Assembly: GCA_036244855.1 (NCBI GenBank)
Contig: BQKZ01001490.1
Coordinates: 8,090 to 72,089 of the forward strand
Origin: Temnopleurus reevesii
Lineage: Eukaryota; Echinodermata; Echinoidea; Temnopleuroida; Temnopleuridae
Reading direction: 5' to 3'
Length of the DNA: 64,000 nt
The notes under the pieces are model-generated. The model did not search any database, had not been told where the DNA came from, and worked only from the letters and a program-made list of their open reading frames with translations. Of this stretch, positions 24,826 to 35,800 are shown in pieces; position 1 is the first letter of the stretch; every line of letters starts with the position of its first letter. A program made the position numbers and the translations under genes.

Positions 24826-24848
24826 AACAACATTTCCGATGAATTTCT
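24826..24848 (+). CDS. Diverged 23-nt microexon, copy 7 of 7
   Basis: After tgagcgttctgtcag this copy reads 23 bases coding NNISDEF plus CT. It is one codon longer than the others and keeps the exit phase. The donor is weaker (gtatta). It may be an older copy with its own sequence or a decayed one. Confidence 0.35.
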
Positions 24849-25746
24849 GTATTAAAGTTCGTTGACCAATCAGCAATAATATTTCTTACTCATCAATTTG
24901 TACCAAACCCATCTCGATCCAATAATATTTTAGAATTTATCAAATTTCGTTTGGATTGAAAATTACACCTGCTACTCAGTTGACAATAGCTCTGGTCCTC
25001 ATTTGTGTTCTAGAGCCAATCAAAATACATCTTTTACTTGACATATTCGATGACTTTAAATAAGTTTTGTCTTCTTGTCGTAGTCAACAATGTTTCTGTT
25101 CTACCAAATTTCGTCATCTTACAAAAAGGCAAGTTTGAGAATTATATTACTTATTGCACCGCTATTGATTTTTTTCTTTAAATCTTTCTTTTCAAATCTT
25201 ATTCTGAATCACAATAGTCATTTACCTCACTATGAAAATTTGATGAGCTTGCGTTTATTCATTGCGATTACAGAAAAGAGATCAGGTACATTCTGATTGG
25301 TTAAAACTTTGAAATGGTCGCATATCTGTCGCCATCTTATACATGTCTCAAACACTTGTGTTTTATGCTTTAACGGCCTCGTGATAGCGACCCCCAGGGA
25401 ATAACGGTTGAACTCACTGATAGAGTATTCTGATCTGACCATTATTCAAATAAAATGCAGTGATCATGAAGCTTAAATATAGATGTAATAGAAGCCAAGC
25501 CTTTATCCCGCCATCTTATTGATTTCATCTGGGGCAGAAGAAATTCGCTGGATCATTCCCCTCGCACTTTGCACCGTATCATTCAGTCGCCTTAACCCAT
25601 TCGGTACTCAAATATAATCTTAGAAGACTCTTAAAAGTATCTATAGACTTGACCCGTATAACAACCTAGAAAAGCTCACTTAAAGTTCGTAACTTACCAT
25701 CAACAGTCACGTGGGAACATTTTAGGTTATTTATAGAGGTATTTAA

Positions 25747-25924
25747 AACACGATAGAAACTATTTCCAAAAAATTAAGTCGAACACCAATTCAATGCTCC
25801 TTTATAATGCTATTGAAATCGAAACCGGCTTGTGATTGTTTTGTCCGCTAGTTTAATACATATGGGGTAAGGTTTTGTTATATACGACCAACTTTATTTT
25901 ACAGAAATAGTTTATATCGTGTTG
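25747..25924 (+). mobile_element. MITE, AACACGATATAAA family
   Basis: aacacgatagaaactatttc on the left and aaatagtttatatcgtgtt on the right; interior gctattgaaatcgaaaccgg. Confidence 0.85.
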
Positions 25925-26404
25925 TTTGTAACTTATCATAAACAGTCACATGGGGACATTTTAGGCTCTTAATTTATAAAGATTTTAAGGTCATTTAGCA
26001 TATGAAGTATCGTATTTGGTAGCAATTTTTCTTCAAATTTTCCGAAACTAGACAAAGGGATTTATATTTGCAGATCTTTCTTTATCAGGGTGTATCATTA
26101 TCAACCACCATCCGTCCGGCTCCATGTCTTCACATCACACTGTATGGCAAGTCTCAGACAATGCCTCAAACAAATATATCTCATATCGATATAACCCCTT
26201 CCCTCCCAAACAAGCTCACCCCCTTTACCTCTCCACGCAGTATAAGAGTTCACGGCAGGGAAAGGGTTAAGCGAGGTTGATGATTGGTTGAGCACCAATC
26301 CTGTGGAGGGTTTAAGCATCACCTTTGAGGCGCCAATTCACACCTCGTTCAACACGGCATAACAGGTGTACATGATATTATCGGTCCCGGGACGAACCAT
26401 TCAC

Positions 26405-27165
26405 ACTTGGAATATCAAATCAAGATTAAATTCACTAATCATGAATTGAGCTTCTTTAATTTTTAAGTACCTGCAAACTAAGCTCTCAAATAATCGGAAA
26501 ATGATTAAACATAGGTGTTCTTTCCAGGAAAACCTATTAGTTACAATATCAAATCAAGATTAGATTCACTAATCGCGAATTGAGCTTCTTTCATTTTTAA
26601 ATACTTGCAAACTAAGCTCTGAAATTACCGGTAAAATCATTACACATAGTCAGGTATTATTTCGAGAAAGAAGGTAACAATCACAATACCAATGCGAATT
26701 TGAAAATTTAGTTAAAAGTTTATAACTTCGTCCCAGGATAAAATATTCACACTGAAATATCAAATCAAGATTAAATTCACTAATCATGAATTGAGCTTCT
26801 TCAATTTTTAAGTACCTGCAAACCAAGCTCTTAAATTATTGGGAAAATTGTTAAACATCAGGCATTATTTCGAGAAAGAAGGTAGCAATCAAAATACCAA
26901 TGCGAATTAGAAAATTCAGTTGAAAGTTTACAACTTCGTCCAAAGAGGAAATATTCACACTTGGAATATCAAATCAACATTAAATTCACTAATCGCGATT
27001 TGAGCTTCTTTAATTCTTAAATGCCTGCAAACCAAGCTCTCAAGGAATCGGTAAAATGATTAAACATATGTGTCAGATATTATGTCGAAAGGAACCTAAT
27101 AGTCACGATACAAAATTCAGTGGAAAGTTTATAACTTAACAAAAAGAGGCATCATATTTACGAGT
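26405..27165 (+). repeat. Tandem satellite, about 210-bp unit, four copies
   Basis: aatatcaaatcaagattaaa begins units at 26411, 26545, 26756 and 26965 (spacing 134, 211, 209). Shared parts are ttgagcttcttt-aattttta and acctgcaaac-aagctct. The second unit starts early, so the first is truncated. No coding sense. Confidence 0.88.
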
Positions 27166-27242
27166 TTGTACACCCAAAAATACGTACAATGATGGTTAAT
27201 ATCATGATTAAAATGGTTCCGTCACTAATTTGTGAAATTAGA

Positions 27243-27423
27243 AGGACGATCCTTAAACGCAGAAATACGGCGGAAAACACTCAGCTGACGCCAATTAGTG
27301 TATGAACGTCGAGCGCAAGCCGAACTCCATAAACATCAGCCAAGCGTCTTTCCTCTGTATCTTATGGTCATGGATCATCTCATAGACGTTTGCTATAAGC
27401 GCAGAGATGTAATGGAGCTTTAA
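27243..27423 (+). mobile_element. MITE, GCGTTTTTAGC-related subfamily
   Basis: ccttaaacgcagaaatacgg on the left, ctataagcgcagagatgtaa on the right; internal gagcgcaagccgaactcc. Confidence 0.6.
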
Positions 27424-28839
27424 CATGAAAATGCTTGTTGACGATGATTTTTACATCCTACGTATACGGTAGCTTTCATTTACCTACCATCTTGGTTTTA
27501 AAATGTAGCACAATTCGCCATTTCCGCCACAAATGCTAGCGATTGAATTTCCTGTAAATCATGTTATCGACTAAAATACTACTTTTTATTTTTCTGCAAA
27601 AGTACATCTCCTCTTACGAGACGTTTTCATCTGTATGATCCAATAGACAAAGTAATTTCATTTGGATTACTTCGTTTGCAATCGTCCTTATAAATTTAGC
27701 ATGAAGATATCGAACTAGAGAAAAAGAGCATGCCAATGATATAGTGGCTTTTGTTGTTTTTTCTCTTCATTTTGATAACTAAAATGTATTCCATTCAACA
27801 TATCGGTGTAGTAAATATGCATAATTGATAAAATTGATTATCATGCTTGAATAACAATAATTATCTGGCAGGGGATCCTAAATATATTTTCGATGAGTGA
27901 TTGAAGTCGGTTATTAGCCCTGCTCACATTTAAAGACACGCTTCGTATTTCTTAAATCGTCTGCTATTATAATACTACTCTTGAAGTTTTCTTATATATA
28001 GCAAATTATGATAGTACGTAAGTCATATGACTTCAGATTGATTATAAAGAGGAATACAAATTTCCACAACGTAGATTACCAAATGACAAGTCATCTACTT
28101 TTAAGATTTTGCAAGCCAATAACCAAACCACAGTGATTTTACTTTTAGTAAGAAAACTTCCCACATCTTCGAAATGATAATGCCAGCAAAATCTTAAAGA
28201 TTTTTCAGAAGCGAATTACAGTATACGTTGGTAAATACGCTGAGAGGTAAACTAATCAGCGATTTGACTCAAAACTTAGTTAAAAAAAACAATATAATTT
28301 TACTACATCAATCACCAGGGAGAGGAATGATTTGCATCATTTAATCTCTATTGTTCCACACACCATGCCAGACGATATATGTTACCATGGCAACTAAATC
28401 GAAGACATGAACTCAGCCCACATGTGGCAAATCGAACACAGATTTCATATTGGGGTGAAGCTTTGTACGATTGGCAATGAAAATATGACAATCGATTAAT
28501 GTCCATGAATGTTGATACGATGGAAGCCATCTTGGCATCAATATGATAGTTTAAAAATCCTAATTTCATTTTTGTTTTAGAAGTCATTTTAGGAGAGATG
28601 TATGTGAATTTATAAAGTCAATTTATTTCACCGACCATTTATTTTAGTATTTTAATGGAATGAAAATTTACACCCATCATAACATAAACCAATATTGGAA
28701 TCAGAGTCTATGTAAATTATGATTTATTTTATTAGGTATTTATTTTCTTTACTTATATTTCCCTACCGTTATTTATCACTTTAATGGGGGTGAAAATATA
28801 TACTCATCATGCTAATAAAAGATATTGAAAAAGTCTATA
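27424..28839. other. No recognised feature
   Basis: AT-rich sequence within the candidate intron; frames are short and unrecognised. Confidence 0.6.
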
Positions 28840-29016
28840 GGGAGTGTTGTTCAAAATCAACTGCAAATCAACTGCAACTTTCCAAACTGTAATGCGCATT
28901 TTCATTCGCGCACGGCATGCGCATTTAACAAGACGTGCATGAAACAATGATTCTGATTGGCGCATTGCGATCAACTGCAACTTGCGATCAATTGCAAGTT
29001 TTGAGCAACACCCCCT
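28840..29016 (+). mobile_element. MITE, GGGTGTTGCTCAAA family
   Basis: agggagtgttgttcaaaatc and ttttgagcaacaccccct are inverted repeats with TAT-like flanks. Interior subrepeats are aatcaactgcaactt and ttcattcgcgcacgg. Confidence 0.85.
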
Positions 29017-29480
29017 ATGTCTCTGAATTGAATCCAAACTAATGGCACTATAGTAGGTATTCATTCATTCATTCACTTATTTTACCAATCAGTATTTAAC
29101 ACTTTGATGAGACGAAAATGTACACCTATCAGAATCATGCAATTTGTACCAAATAGAAACTTGGGTTAATTACCTGAATTAAAATCGACATATATACACA
29201 TGTGTCTGAAATGGCTCCCATGAAATTTTTCTCAATGCATATTGACGTATTTGTCCTATCTTTTTTCAGACCTATGTAGATTTCGTCGTAGATATCTATT
29301 TGGGTAGAAAAACACACGGGTCCTGAGGTTTGCTTCTAATGTTATTCAAACAAAGTAAGAAAAACAATCCTAGAGCTTGAAACGTTGAGAAAAATTAGGG
29401 TTTTGATTACTGAAAGAGTAAAAAAAAATCAATTTCTGTGAAGGGAAGAATCAATGCTGGGGTATCCCACGTGCTTTCTG

Positions 29481-29732
29481 TAAAGGCCAACTCACACCGT
29501 TGCGTTTTTAGCCTGCGTCAGCCCAGCGTTGTTGGAAAGTAAGGAAGCTCCCTGGACGGACAGCATACGCGGATCAGACGGAAGACTGGCGTCCGTCTTG
29601 CGCTCAACAAGCCTACGCCGAGCATCAATCTACCGTATGTCCTGTGTCGTTGTGCGTCCAGGGAGCGTTTTTAATTCTCAAATACGCCAGCCCGAAGCAG
29701 GCTAAAGACGCAAAGGTGTGAGCCGGCCTTTA
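29481..29732 (+). mobile_element. MITE, GCGTTTTTAGC family
   Basis: 252 bp; taaaggccaactcacaccgt and aaaggtgtgagccggcctt are inverted ends, and TA at both edges fits a TA target duplication. Interior gcggatcagacgga and gcgtccagggagcg. Confidence 0.88.
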
Positions 29733-30039
29733 CAAAAATAATCGAAAAGTACCTGCTACCAGCGACAATAGCTGTGAGTTGTGATTGAAGTTTGAAATCG
29801 TTGTGTGAATTGTGTCAGTGACTGTTGTTGCAATTTGCAGCGATTCTAGATATAAATAAGCGACCGTTACCAATGTGAGGCAAATAACTTAGCATTTTGG
29901 TTATGATAACAAAGTGCTCATTCGGATGTGCTATTATTGGTGTGTCACATGGCAGAATATTTTATTTGAGGTCTAGTTTAGATATAGGAAACTTAGGGGA
30001 AATTTTTTCAGTTTGCATCATTTTTCTAAAAGAATGTAA

Positions 30040-31259
30040 TGATTTTATATACATGTATATTTCTATTGCAGGGATAAATAGGGAGTTGACGATACGGTTC
30101 TTCTACAATCACTCACAAACCATTCATAAAACAATTTAACCACTCCCTGAGTGATCCAAATACGGGACAAAAATTCCAAATTATGCCATTTATTAAAGGG
30201 CTGAATGAGTATTCATGTATGTTTACCATGTTTACATTCCAGGGATAACGGTGAAATGGACTGCACGTTTTCGATCGAATCAAACTTTTACGATCATTCA
30301 CAAACCATTCATAAAATCATTTAAGATATTTGAGTGTCCCAAATATGGAACAAAAAGATTCAAATTGCATAATTCCAATGATTTTTTAAATATATGTTTA
30401 TCTTTCAGGGATAATGAGGTATTAGACGGCACGTTTTCAATCGAATCCTTATCAAACTTTTATAATGATTTACAAAGCATTCATATAGAACTATTTAAGC
30501 TTCCGACGTGTTCCACACATTGGAAAATGGTTTCAGTTTACATCATTCTTTTTTTCTAAGAGTATAATGATTTTATATATGTCTCTATTGCAGGGAGAAT
30601 TAGGGATTAGACGATACGGTTCTTATACGATCATTCACAAACCATTCATAAACCCATTTAAGCTTCCTGAATGTTCCAGATATGGGACCAAAGATTCATA
30701 TTGCATAATTTCAATGATTTTTTATATTATCTTTCAGGGATGATACTGAGGGATTAGACGGCACTTTTTCGATCGAATCATTTTCAAACTTTTACGATCA
30801 TTCAGAAACCATTCATAGACCCATTCAAAGACCCAAGCTTCCTGAATGTTCCACATATGGGACAAAAGATTCATATTGCATAAATTCGATGATTTTTATA
30901 TTATCTTCCAGGAATAATTTGGAATTACACGGCACTTTTGCGATAGAATCATTATCAAACTTTTACGATCATTCACAAACCATTCACGGAATATTTAAAC
31001 TTCTCGAGCGTTCCATATATTTGACAAAAGATTCTAATTTGCACATTTTTGTTAAGAGCGTGATGATTTTATATATTTTTCTATTGCAGGGATAACGATG
31101 GACCAGACGGCACGTTTTCAGACCGAATCATTATCAAACTTTTACGATTATTCACAAAATATTCAGCTGCTTGAGTGTTCCATAATTATTGGACAAAATT
31201 CTAATTTGCACCTTCTTTTTCCTAAAAGTGTAATGGTTTTATATATGTTTCTATTGCAG
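30040..31259 (+). repeat. Tandem array of seven partial, decaying copies of exon H
   Basis: Seven units of 144-185 bp precede the intact exon. Exon-like parts start at 30072, 30243, 30409, 30594, 30738, 30912 and 31090, each directly after a pyrimidine tract and CAG. Each repeats roughly the first 65 nt of exon H (DTGGLDRTFSIDSLSNFYDDS) and then switches from gattca-ggaccc to gattca-caaacc, so the second half of the exon and its donor are missing. In the exon H phase, copies 1 and 4 have early stops. Copy 2 lacks two codons (LS). Copies 3, 5 and 6 stay open (for example LDGTFSIESLSNFY). Copy 7 has a +1 shift after TTTTCA. The units share intronic tracts such as gattttatatatgtttctattgcag. They are best read as relics of exon duplication that still carry acceptor sites. 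Confidence 0.85.
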
Positions 31260-31387
31260 GGATACCGGGGGATTAGACCGCACGTTTTCGATCGATTCAT
31301 TATCAAACTTTTACGATGATTCAGGACCCAACCCGTGTCTAGAGGATCTCTTAATACACGTCACTACCAAAGGTGCCAAGATTTTAG
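31260..31387 (+). CDS. GUCY1A-like: Soluble guanylate cyclase alpha-like, exon H (start of HNOB)
   Basis: This 128-nt internal exon follows a polypyrimidine tract ending ctattgcag and ends at a consensus donor gtaagt (31388). It enters with one base of a split codon, then reads 42 codons starting DTGGLDRTFSIDSL and ending TTKGAKIL, then one base G. Joined to 35900 the split codon is GGT and the frame continues GLEYTVF. The stretch CLEDLLIHVTTKGAKIL aligns with the beginning of the HNOB (heme-NO-binding) helical region of guanylate cyclase alpha subunits. The acidic, Ser-rich part before it would lie in the N-terminal extension. Of the three possible entry phases only this one is open: phase-0 entry meets TGA and the other meets TAG. 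It is the last and only complete member of a tandem array of eight exon-like copies (30072-31387). The family call is firm through the neighbouring exons; the N-terminal half has no recognised homology by itself. Confidence 0.82.
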
Positions 31388-31436
31388 GTAAGTCACGTGA
31401 TTGCATTCTTAACCCAATCAGGGCAGGAATTATTTC

Positions 31437-31697
31437 TAAAGGCCGACTTACACCTTTGCGTTTTTTAGCTTACGTCAGCCCATCGTTTTTTAACATTAAA
31501 AACGCTCCGCGAGCGCACTGTTTACGCTGATCAGACGGTGGACAGACGTTAAGCTTACGCTCAAGGAGCGTACGTCGAACGTCAGTCTACCGTATGACCT
31601 GTGTACGTCTATGTGCGTCCACGGATAATTGCTTTTAATTTTCAAAATCGATGGGTTGGCGCAAGCTAAAAAACGCAAAGGTGTGAATCGGCATTTA
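31437..31697 (+). mobile_element. MITE, GCGTTTTTAGC family
   Basis: 261 bp; taaaggccgacttacacctt and its complement ending gtgtgaatcggcattta. It begins 50 bp after the donor of exon H. Confidence 0.88.
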
Positions 31698-31814
31698 GCA
31701 GATTCAATTACTTAAATCTTTCTTAAATTTGTAGCACTAGAATGGTTAATCCTTGTTGTAGAATAGTTTAATTAAACGTAAGTTTACCATATCGTTTCTG
31801 GATATGCTGAGAAC

Positions 31815-31895
31815 AGGGGCCTGTAAGATAAAAGATTAAGTTAAACTTAAAATATAGATATTAATCGTAAGTCTATGGTGAAACATATGCTATAC
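31815..31895 (+). mobile_element. Partial GGGCCTGTAACATAAA-family MITE
   Basis: aggggcctgtaagataaaag and attaatcgtaagtctatggt match the left half of the element at 45333. Confidence 0.55.
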
Positions 31896-32317
31896 AGTTG
31901 CGATTCATTTTCAATTAATCGTGTCTCTTTCATGTTTCACCCCCCCTGAACAAAAATATCAAACGAAATTTGAACATATTCGAGCTTTGATATTGAAAGA
32001 ATGGTATAACAGTGTAGATTTGAAAGCACGTGTATTTTATTTTCTTCGGACATAACACGTGATTGGAATGTCAAAATTTTCAACCAACATATTCACTCAT
32101 ATGTATTCCGGTAATAGTAAACTGCGAAGCTTCTTGTGTTTATTATGATTTATAGTGTTTGAATCTCAGTACTCTGATGTCAAATGGACGTTTTAAGTGG
32201 AACTCCTCCATTCATCTTTTTTTACATTTGCTTCAAATAGAAGATGATATTAAATCAATAAATAATTCTAGCACATATTTTCATACGTATATAATATTTT
32301 GCCCTTGTCTTCATGAA

Positions 32318-32482
32318 GTGACGGGGCTCAAGGGTATTGTTGCAAGAAGACAAATAAATCCCGACATAGCAACAATTCAACGGGCATCATATCGAACATT
32401 GTATTAATCTGTTAGAAAGACACGTTTCAGTGAATGTGTAACCCATTTCGAGCAACAATACCCTCTGGCTCCCGTGCAAACA
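32318..32482 (+). mobile_element. Short inverted-repeat element
   Basis: ggggctcaagggtattgttg and caacaataccctctggctcc form inverted repeats about 165 bp apart, in the 4.5 kb guanylate cyclase intron. Confidence 0.65.
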
Positions 32483-32845
32483 CGGGCTATTTTTTTTTAT
32501 TACGTCTACCATTCAATTGTGATTTTATTTGTGTCCATTGTAGTTTAGGTTCTTATATTTCGCTGATCAGGCTACTCTGAATAAAATATTATATTCGTGA
32601 ATGAATAAATAAATGAATAGATGAATTTAATGTAACATTAATTCATTTTTTGTTGAAAATCTGAGTTTTTTTTTTTTAAATAGCTCACGCCATCTCGAAG
32701 GTTGTTATTTCATTCTCCCGCCAATACAGCGACGTGTCACTCATGACCCAGCATCATTGCGTGCCTCAAGTGGGCTCAAATTCATTAACAACCACACTCA
32801 ATCTGATCTCGTTGACAGCTATGCTTTACCCTCTCGAGTCAAGTT

Positions 32846-33029
32846 TAAGGCCCGGGCACACCAAACGCGGCACGGCATGACGGCACGGTACTTACGCGGT
32901 ATCTTGGTTCTCATTGGTCAGCACACTCCTCCGCGCACAGGATCTTCAACAATTGGCCAATCACAGGGGAGTCATCGCGTGAATACCGGGCCGTGACGCC
33001 GCGCCGTGTTTGGTGTGCCCGGACCTTTA
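32846..33029 (+). mobile_element. Palindromic MITE, GGCACACCAAAC family
   Basis: cccgggcacaccaaacgcgg on the left and cgtgtttggtgtgcccgga on the right, about 184 bp, edges TTAA/TTTA. The interior gcacggtacttacgcggtat links it to 53996. Confidence 0.82.
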
Positions 33030-35052
33030 CACGCAGACACTTGTATCAAGCAGGCGACCGTGGGCGCGAATCAAGATATAATAATCATACGGCGAATTAT
33101 AGTGATAGTTTCGAAAGGAAATCTGACTGATTATGATGATTGTCTGGTATGTTATTGGTAGTGTCTTAGAATGTAAACTAGCAATTATGTCGCATTTTCA
33201 TTAGCAAATCTAGCGGCATTACTGTTGAAACAGTTTGCTGATTTTAATTAATTAATAAGACGACAATTCCCGCCATTTTGATATGCGTTTTATTTGACTT
33301 GAATTACGTTTGAAATATGAGCCATCATATTTTCACGGTTGACTTTCCAAAGTTAGGATTTATTGAAACCACATCTCATCAAATTAGTGCTCTAAATTTC
33401 CGACAAAGCAAATGTCTGCGTTTCCTGCCGCGTCGGGCCGCCGAAGAACCTGGAGGCATTTGACAAACAAATGTCATTTGTCCATCATACGACCCATCAA
33501 AAGTGGGATTGTTTAAAAAGCTGCAGCAAGAAATATCACACGGGTGGGCAGAGAAGAAATAATTGCCCAGCTGCTTCTTCCCTGTCATAACCTGGGAGAG
33601 TTTGTGAAGATGGGATCTCTTGCTTGTTTGCATGACACTTCGCTCCAAGATCGTTACAATTTTTTCTATACGCCACAAGATATTACAGTTTGGGTATTTA
33701 TGCATGCATCCAAGATTGGCGCGCCCTCTCCGAAATACTGCTGAAATTGTACATTTAATTCGCAATTTTGAACTTGGGGCCCTATTAACCTAAGATTTGA
33801 GGGGGGGGGGGGAGCTAGATCACACAAAGCCCGCCCCGTTGATGGTGAAGAAATTGGAATTGATTCGTGTCGTCATATTCAAGTGATCTTGTTGTTCCTC
33901 GATTTCCATTACTGTGAGCAGAAAGGACAGACGAATTTGACAAAATAGAGAACTTCATTCAAGCCTTCACATTATCTTTTTGATCGCAAAAATAGCATTC
34001 TTGACTATTCATGGGAAAAGTGCGACAACCTTTCAACCTTTTCTAAAGAATAAGTGGGAATGAAATATTTGTCGTAATCCTTTGTCCCCTCTGCACACAG
34101 AGTCTGGGGCAGAACGTTAACGGTCAAAACAGTTTAATCAAAGTAGTGACGCAAGTCTTTAAGTGTATTTCATAAAACTCAATAAAGAAAGAATCATAGT
34201 TGATCAATATTAGCAGTGAAGAAATATTTCTGACCAGAGTACAAGGCAAATACAAAAAACGTTTTCCTCTATTCCGATCAATATATACGAGCAAGTATAC
34301 CTATATACCAGGCCTATCAAGTGTGATAATGAGCGTGATGAGAGTGGTTTGGAGAGATTTTACGACTGAGAAACACTTCACAATCTGACGCCAAAAGCGT
34401 CAAACCCTCCCCCTCGAAAGACGATCTAGTGGAATTCATTGATGAAAACAAGCAAGTGGAAATTATGATAGGCAGCTGAAGTGTTTCGATAAACACCGCG
34501 GGATTTTCTTCGCCAATAGAAAGAACTTTCTCTACCACAGGTCAACGTCAAGTTGTATTTACTGTGTCGTTCAGCGCAACGCCCAATTGCCAGTCGAAAT
34601 AATGGTTTTTATTACTCAAATTGAAGTAGAGGAATTCCAGCAGTGTGCGAGAAACAAAATCGATTTTAGACCTTAATAGCCAAAGGATAACTCCCAAATT
34701 TGCGGCAATAGCAACCGTGTGTTCAGCGTATATTTACGGTACCCCAGCGTTGAAATAAACATGCTAGACATTTGTCCAACGCTGAATTCGTTGCGTTTGA
34801 CGCCAACGTGTGCGTCAATGAAAAATGACCTTTTTTGATAAATGAAATTTAAGATGGAAACCGATTAGATATGAATCCAACCGTTGGAACTAAGCCTTCA
34901 AGGAGTAATACTTTGTTGTAAGCTTAATGAGATGTTGCAAAACAAGGATACGATGTATCAAATAAACATGTTAAACATATAATGCAGACATTATAATGCA
35001 GACATTATACATATACATGCATATCGTACGACAATAATAATAATAATAACAA
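33030..35052. other. No recognised feature
   Basis: Intronic. A 128-codon minus frame (33765-33379) and a 66-codon plus frame overlap with no recognisable motif. A poly-G run is at 33801-33812. Confidence 0.55.
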
Positions 35053-35333
35053 TATATGCAATTTGTATAGCGCACGTATCCACTCTCATTGCTGAGTGCT
35101 CAAGGCGCTTTACATTATTATTACCCTGGCTTTAGCCCGGCAGCCACCAGCGCACTTGGAATTTCAAGAAATAAACATTACTGCCAGGTACCCATTCACC
35201 TCACCTGGGTTGAGTGTAGCAAAGTGTGGATACATTTCTTTGCTGAAGGAAATTGACGCCATGGGTGGGATTCGAACCTACGACCCTCTCGTTGAGAGGC
35301 AAGAGTCACGACCACGACACCACGGCGCCTCCA
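35053..35333 (-). mobile_element. tRNA-derived SINE, full length
   Basis: Same family and orientation as 17138-17416: aaggcgctttacattattattaccctggctttagcccgg body, gggattcgaacc B-box complement, gacaccacggcgcc head, and an AAT-rich tail at 35032-35052. It lies in the 4.5 kb guanylate cyclase intron, antisense to the gene. Confidence 0.88.
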
Positions 35334-35485
35334 CCATATATAATCACCCAAATTCGTATGGAGTGAGTGAAGTACTGACTGAAAGAGCATAACATAAATA
35401 TACTTAGGGTGGGTAAAAGAGCAGGAGGTGATACAAACCAGTATCCAATATTCCCTCTTGTCTAAAAGTCACTTTGAATACCCTA

Positions 35486-35800
35486 CACACTGAAAAAATA
35501 GTATACAAATGTTTACACTTCTATAGCATCACCGGTTGAACCCTATATTGTTCAAAGTTGTAACCCATAGTTGGGTACAAGTTAGATGGGGTACAATTTT
35601 GGACCCCTTTGGTTGAATGCAGAAGTACCTCTTGGGTAGAATGCTGTTCCTACCGGGTAAAAAGCTGTATCCGAGGGGTACATTATTGTACCCCCTGCAG
35701 CCCATGCTAAGGTACATTGTTGTACCCTAGCATGGGGTCCAACTTTGAACTTTTGGGGTACAACTTGGAACCCTAGGATAGGTTTTAACCGGTGTTACAT
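35486..35800 (+). mobile_element. Inverted-repeat element with GGGTACA subrepeats
   Basis: catcaccggttgaaccctat at 35527 pairs with ataggttttaaccggtgtt at 35779. Between them are repeated ggggtacaa(c/t)-type units. Non-coding. Confidence 0.65.

Larger units (their letters stand above)
23821..24860 (+). repeat. Tandem array of seven microexon units
   Basis: Seven units of about 136-169 bp each carry an acceptor tract with tttcggtcag, a 20-nt (last copy 23-nt) exon-like core, a gtaagt donor (gtatta in the last copy) and an intronic spacer with accaatcag motifs and caatgtttcatg-catattgcttt. Core and splice signals are almost invariant while the spacers vary in length and sequence. The array lies about 6.4 kb upstream of exon H of the guanylate cyclase gene. 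Whether conservation reflects selection or recent homogenisation cannot be told by eye. Confidence 0.85.
24849..31259 (+). other. Candidate intron between microexon array and exon H
   Basis: If one microexon splices to 31260 this is a roughly 6.4-7.4 kb intron, depending on the copy used. It holds two AACACGATA and GTGTTGCTC MITEs, the 26.4 kb satellite, a 252-bp GCGTTTTTAGC MITE and the partial exon H copies. No further exon was recognised, but a small one could be missed. Confidence 0.45.

Noticed and set aside
30215..30559. 114-codon plus-strand frame as an independent gene
   Set aside because: It spans copies 2 and 3 of the exon H array and their intronic spacers, and carries no own start context.
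33379..33765. 128-codon minus-strand frame
   Set aside because: No recognisable domain and no splice or promoter context; lies in an intron of the guanylate cyclase gene.
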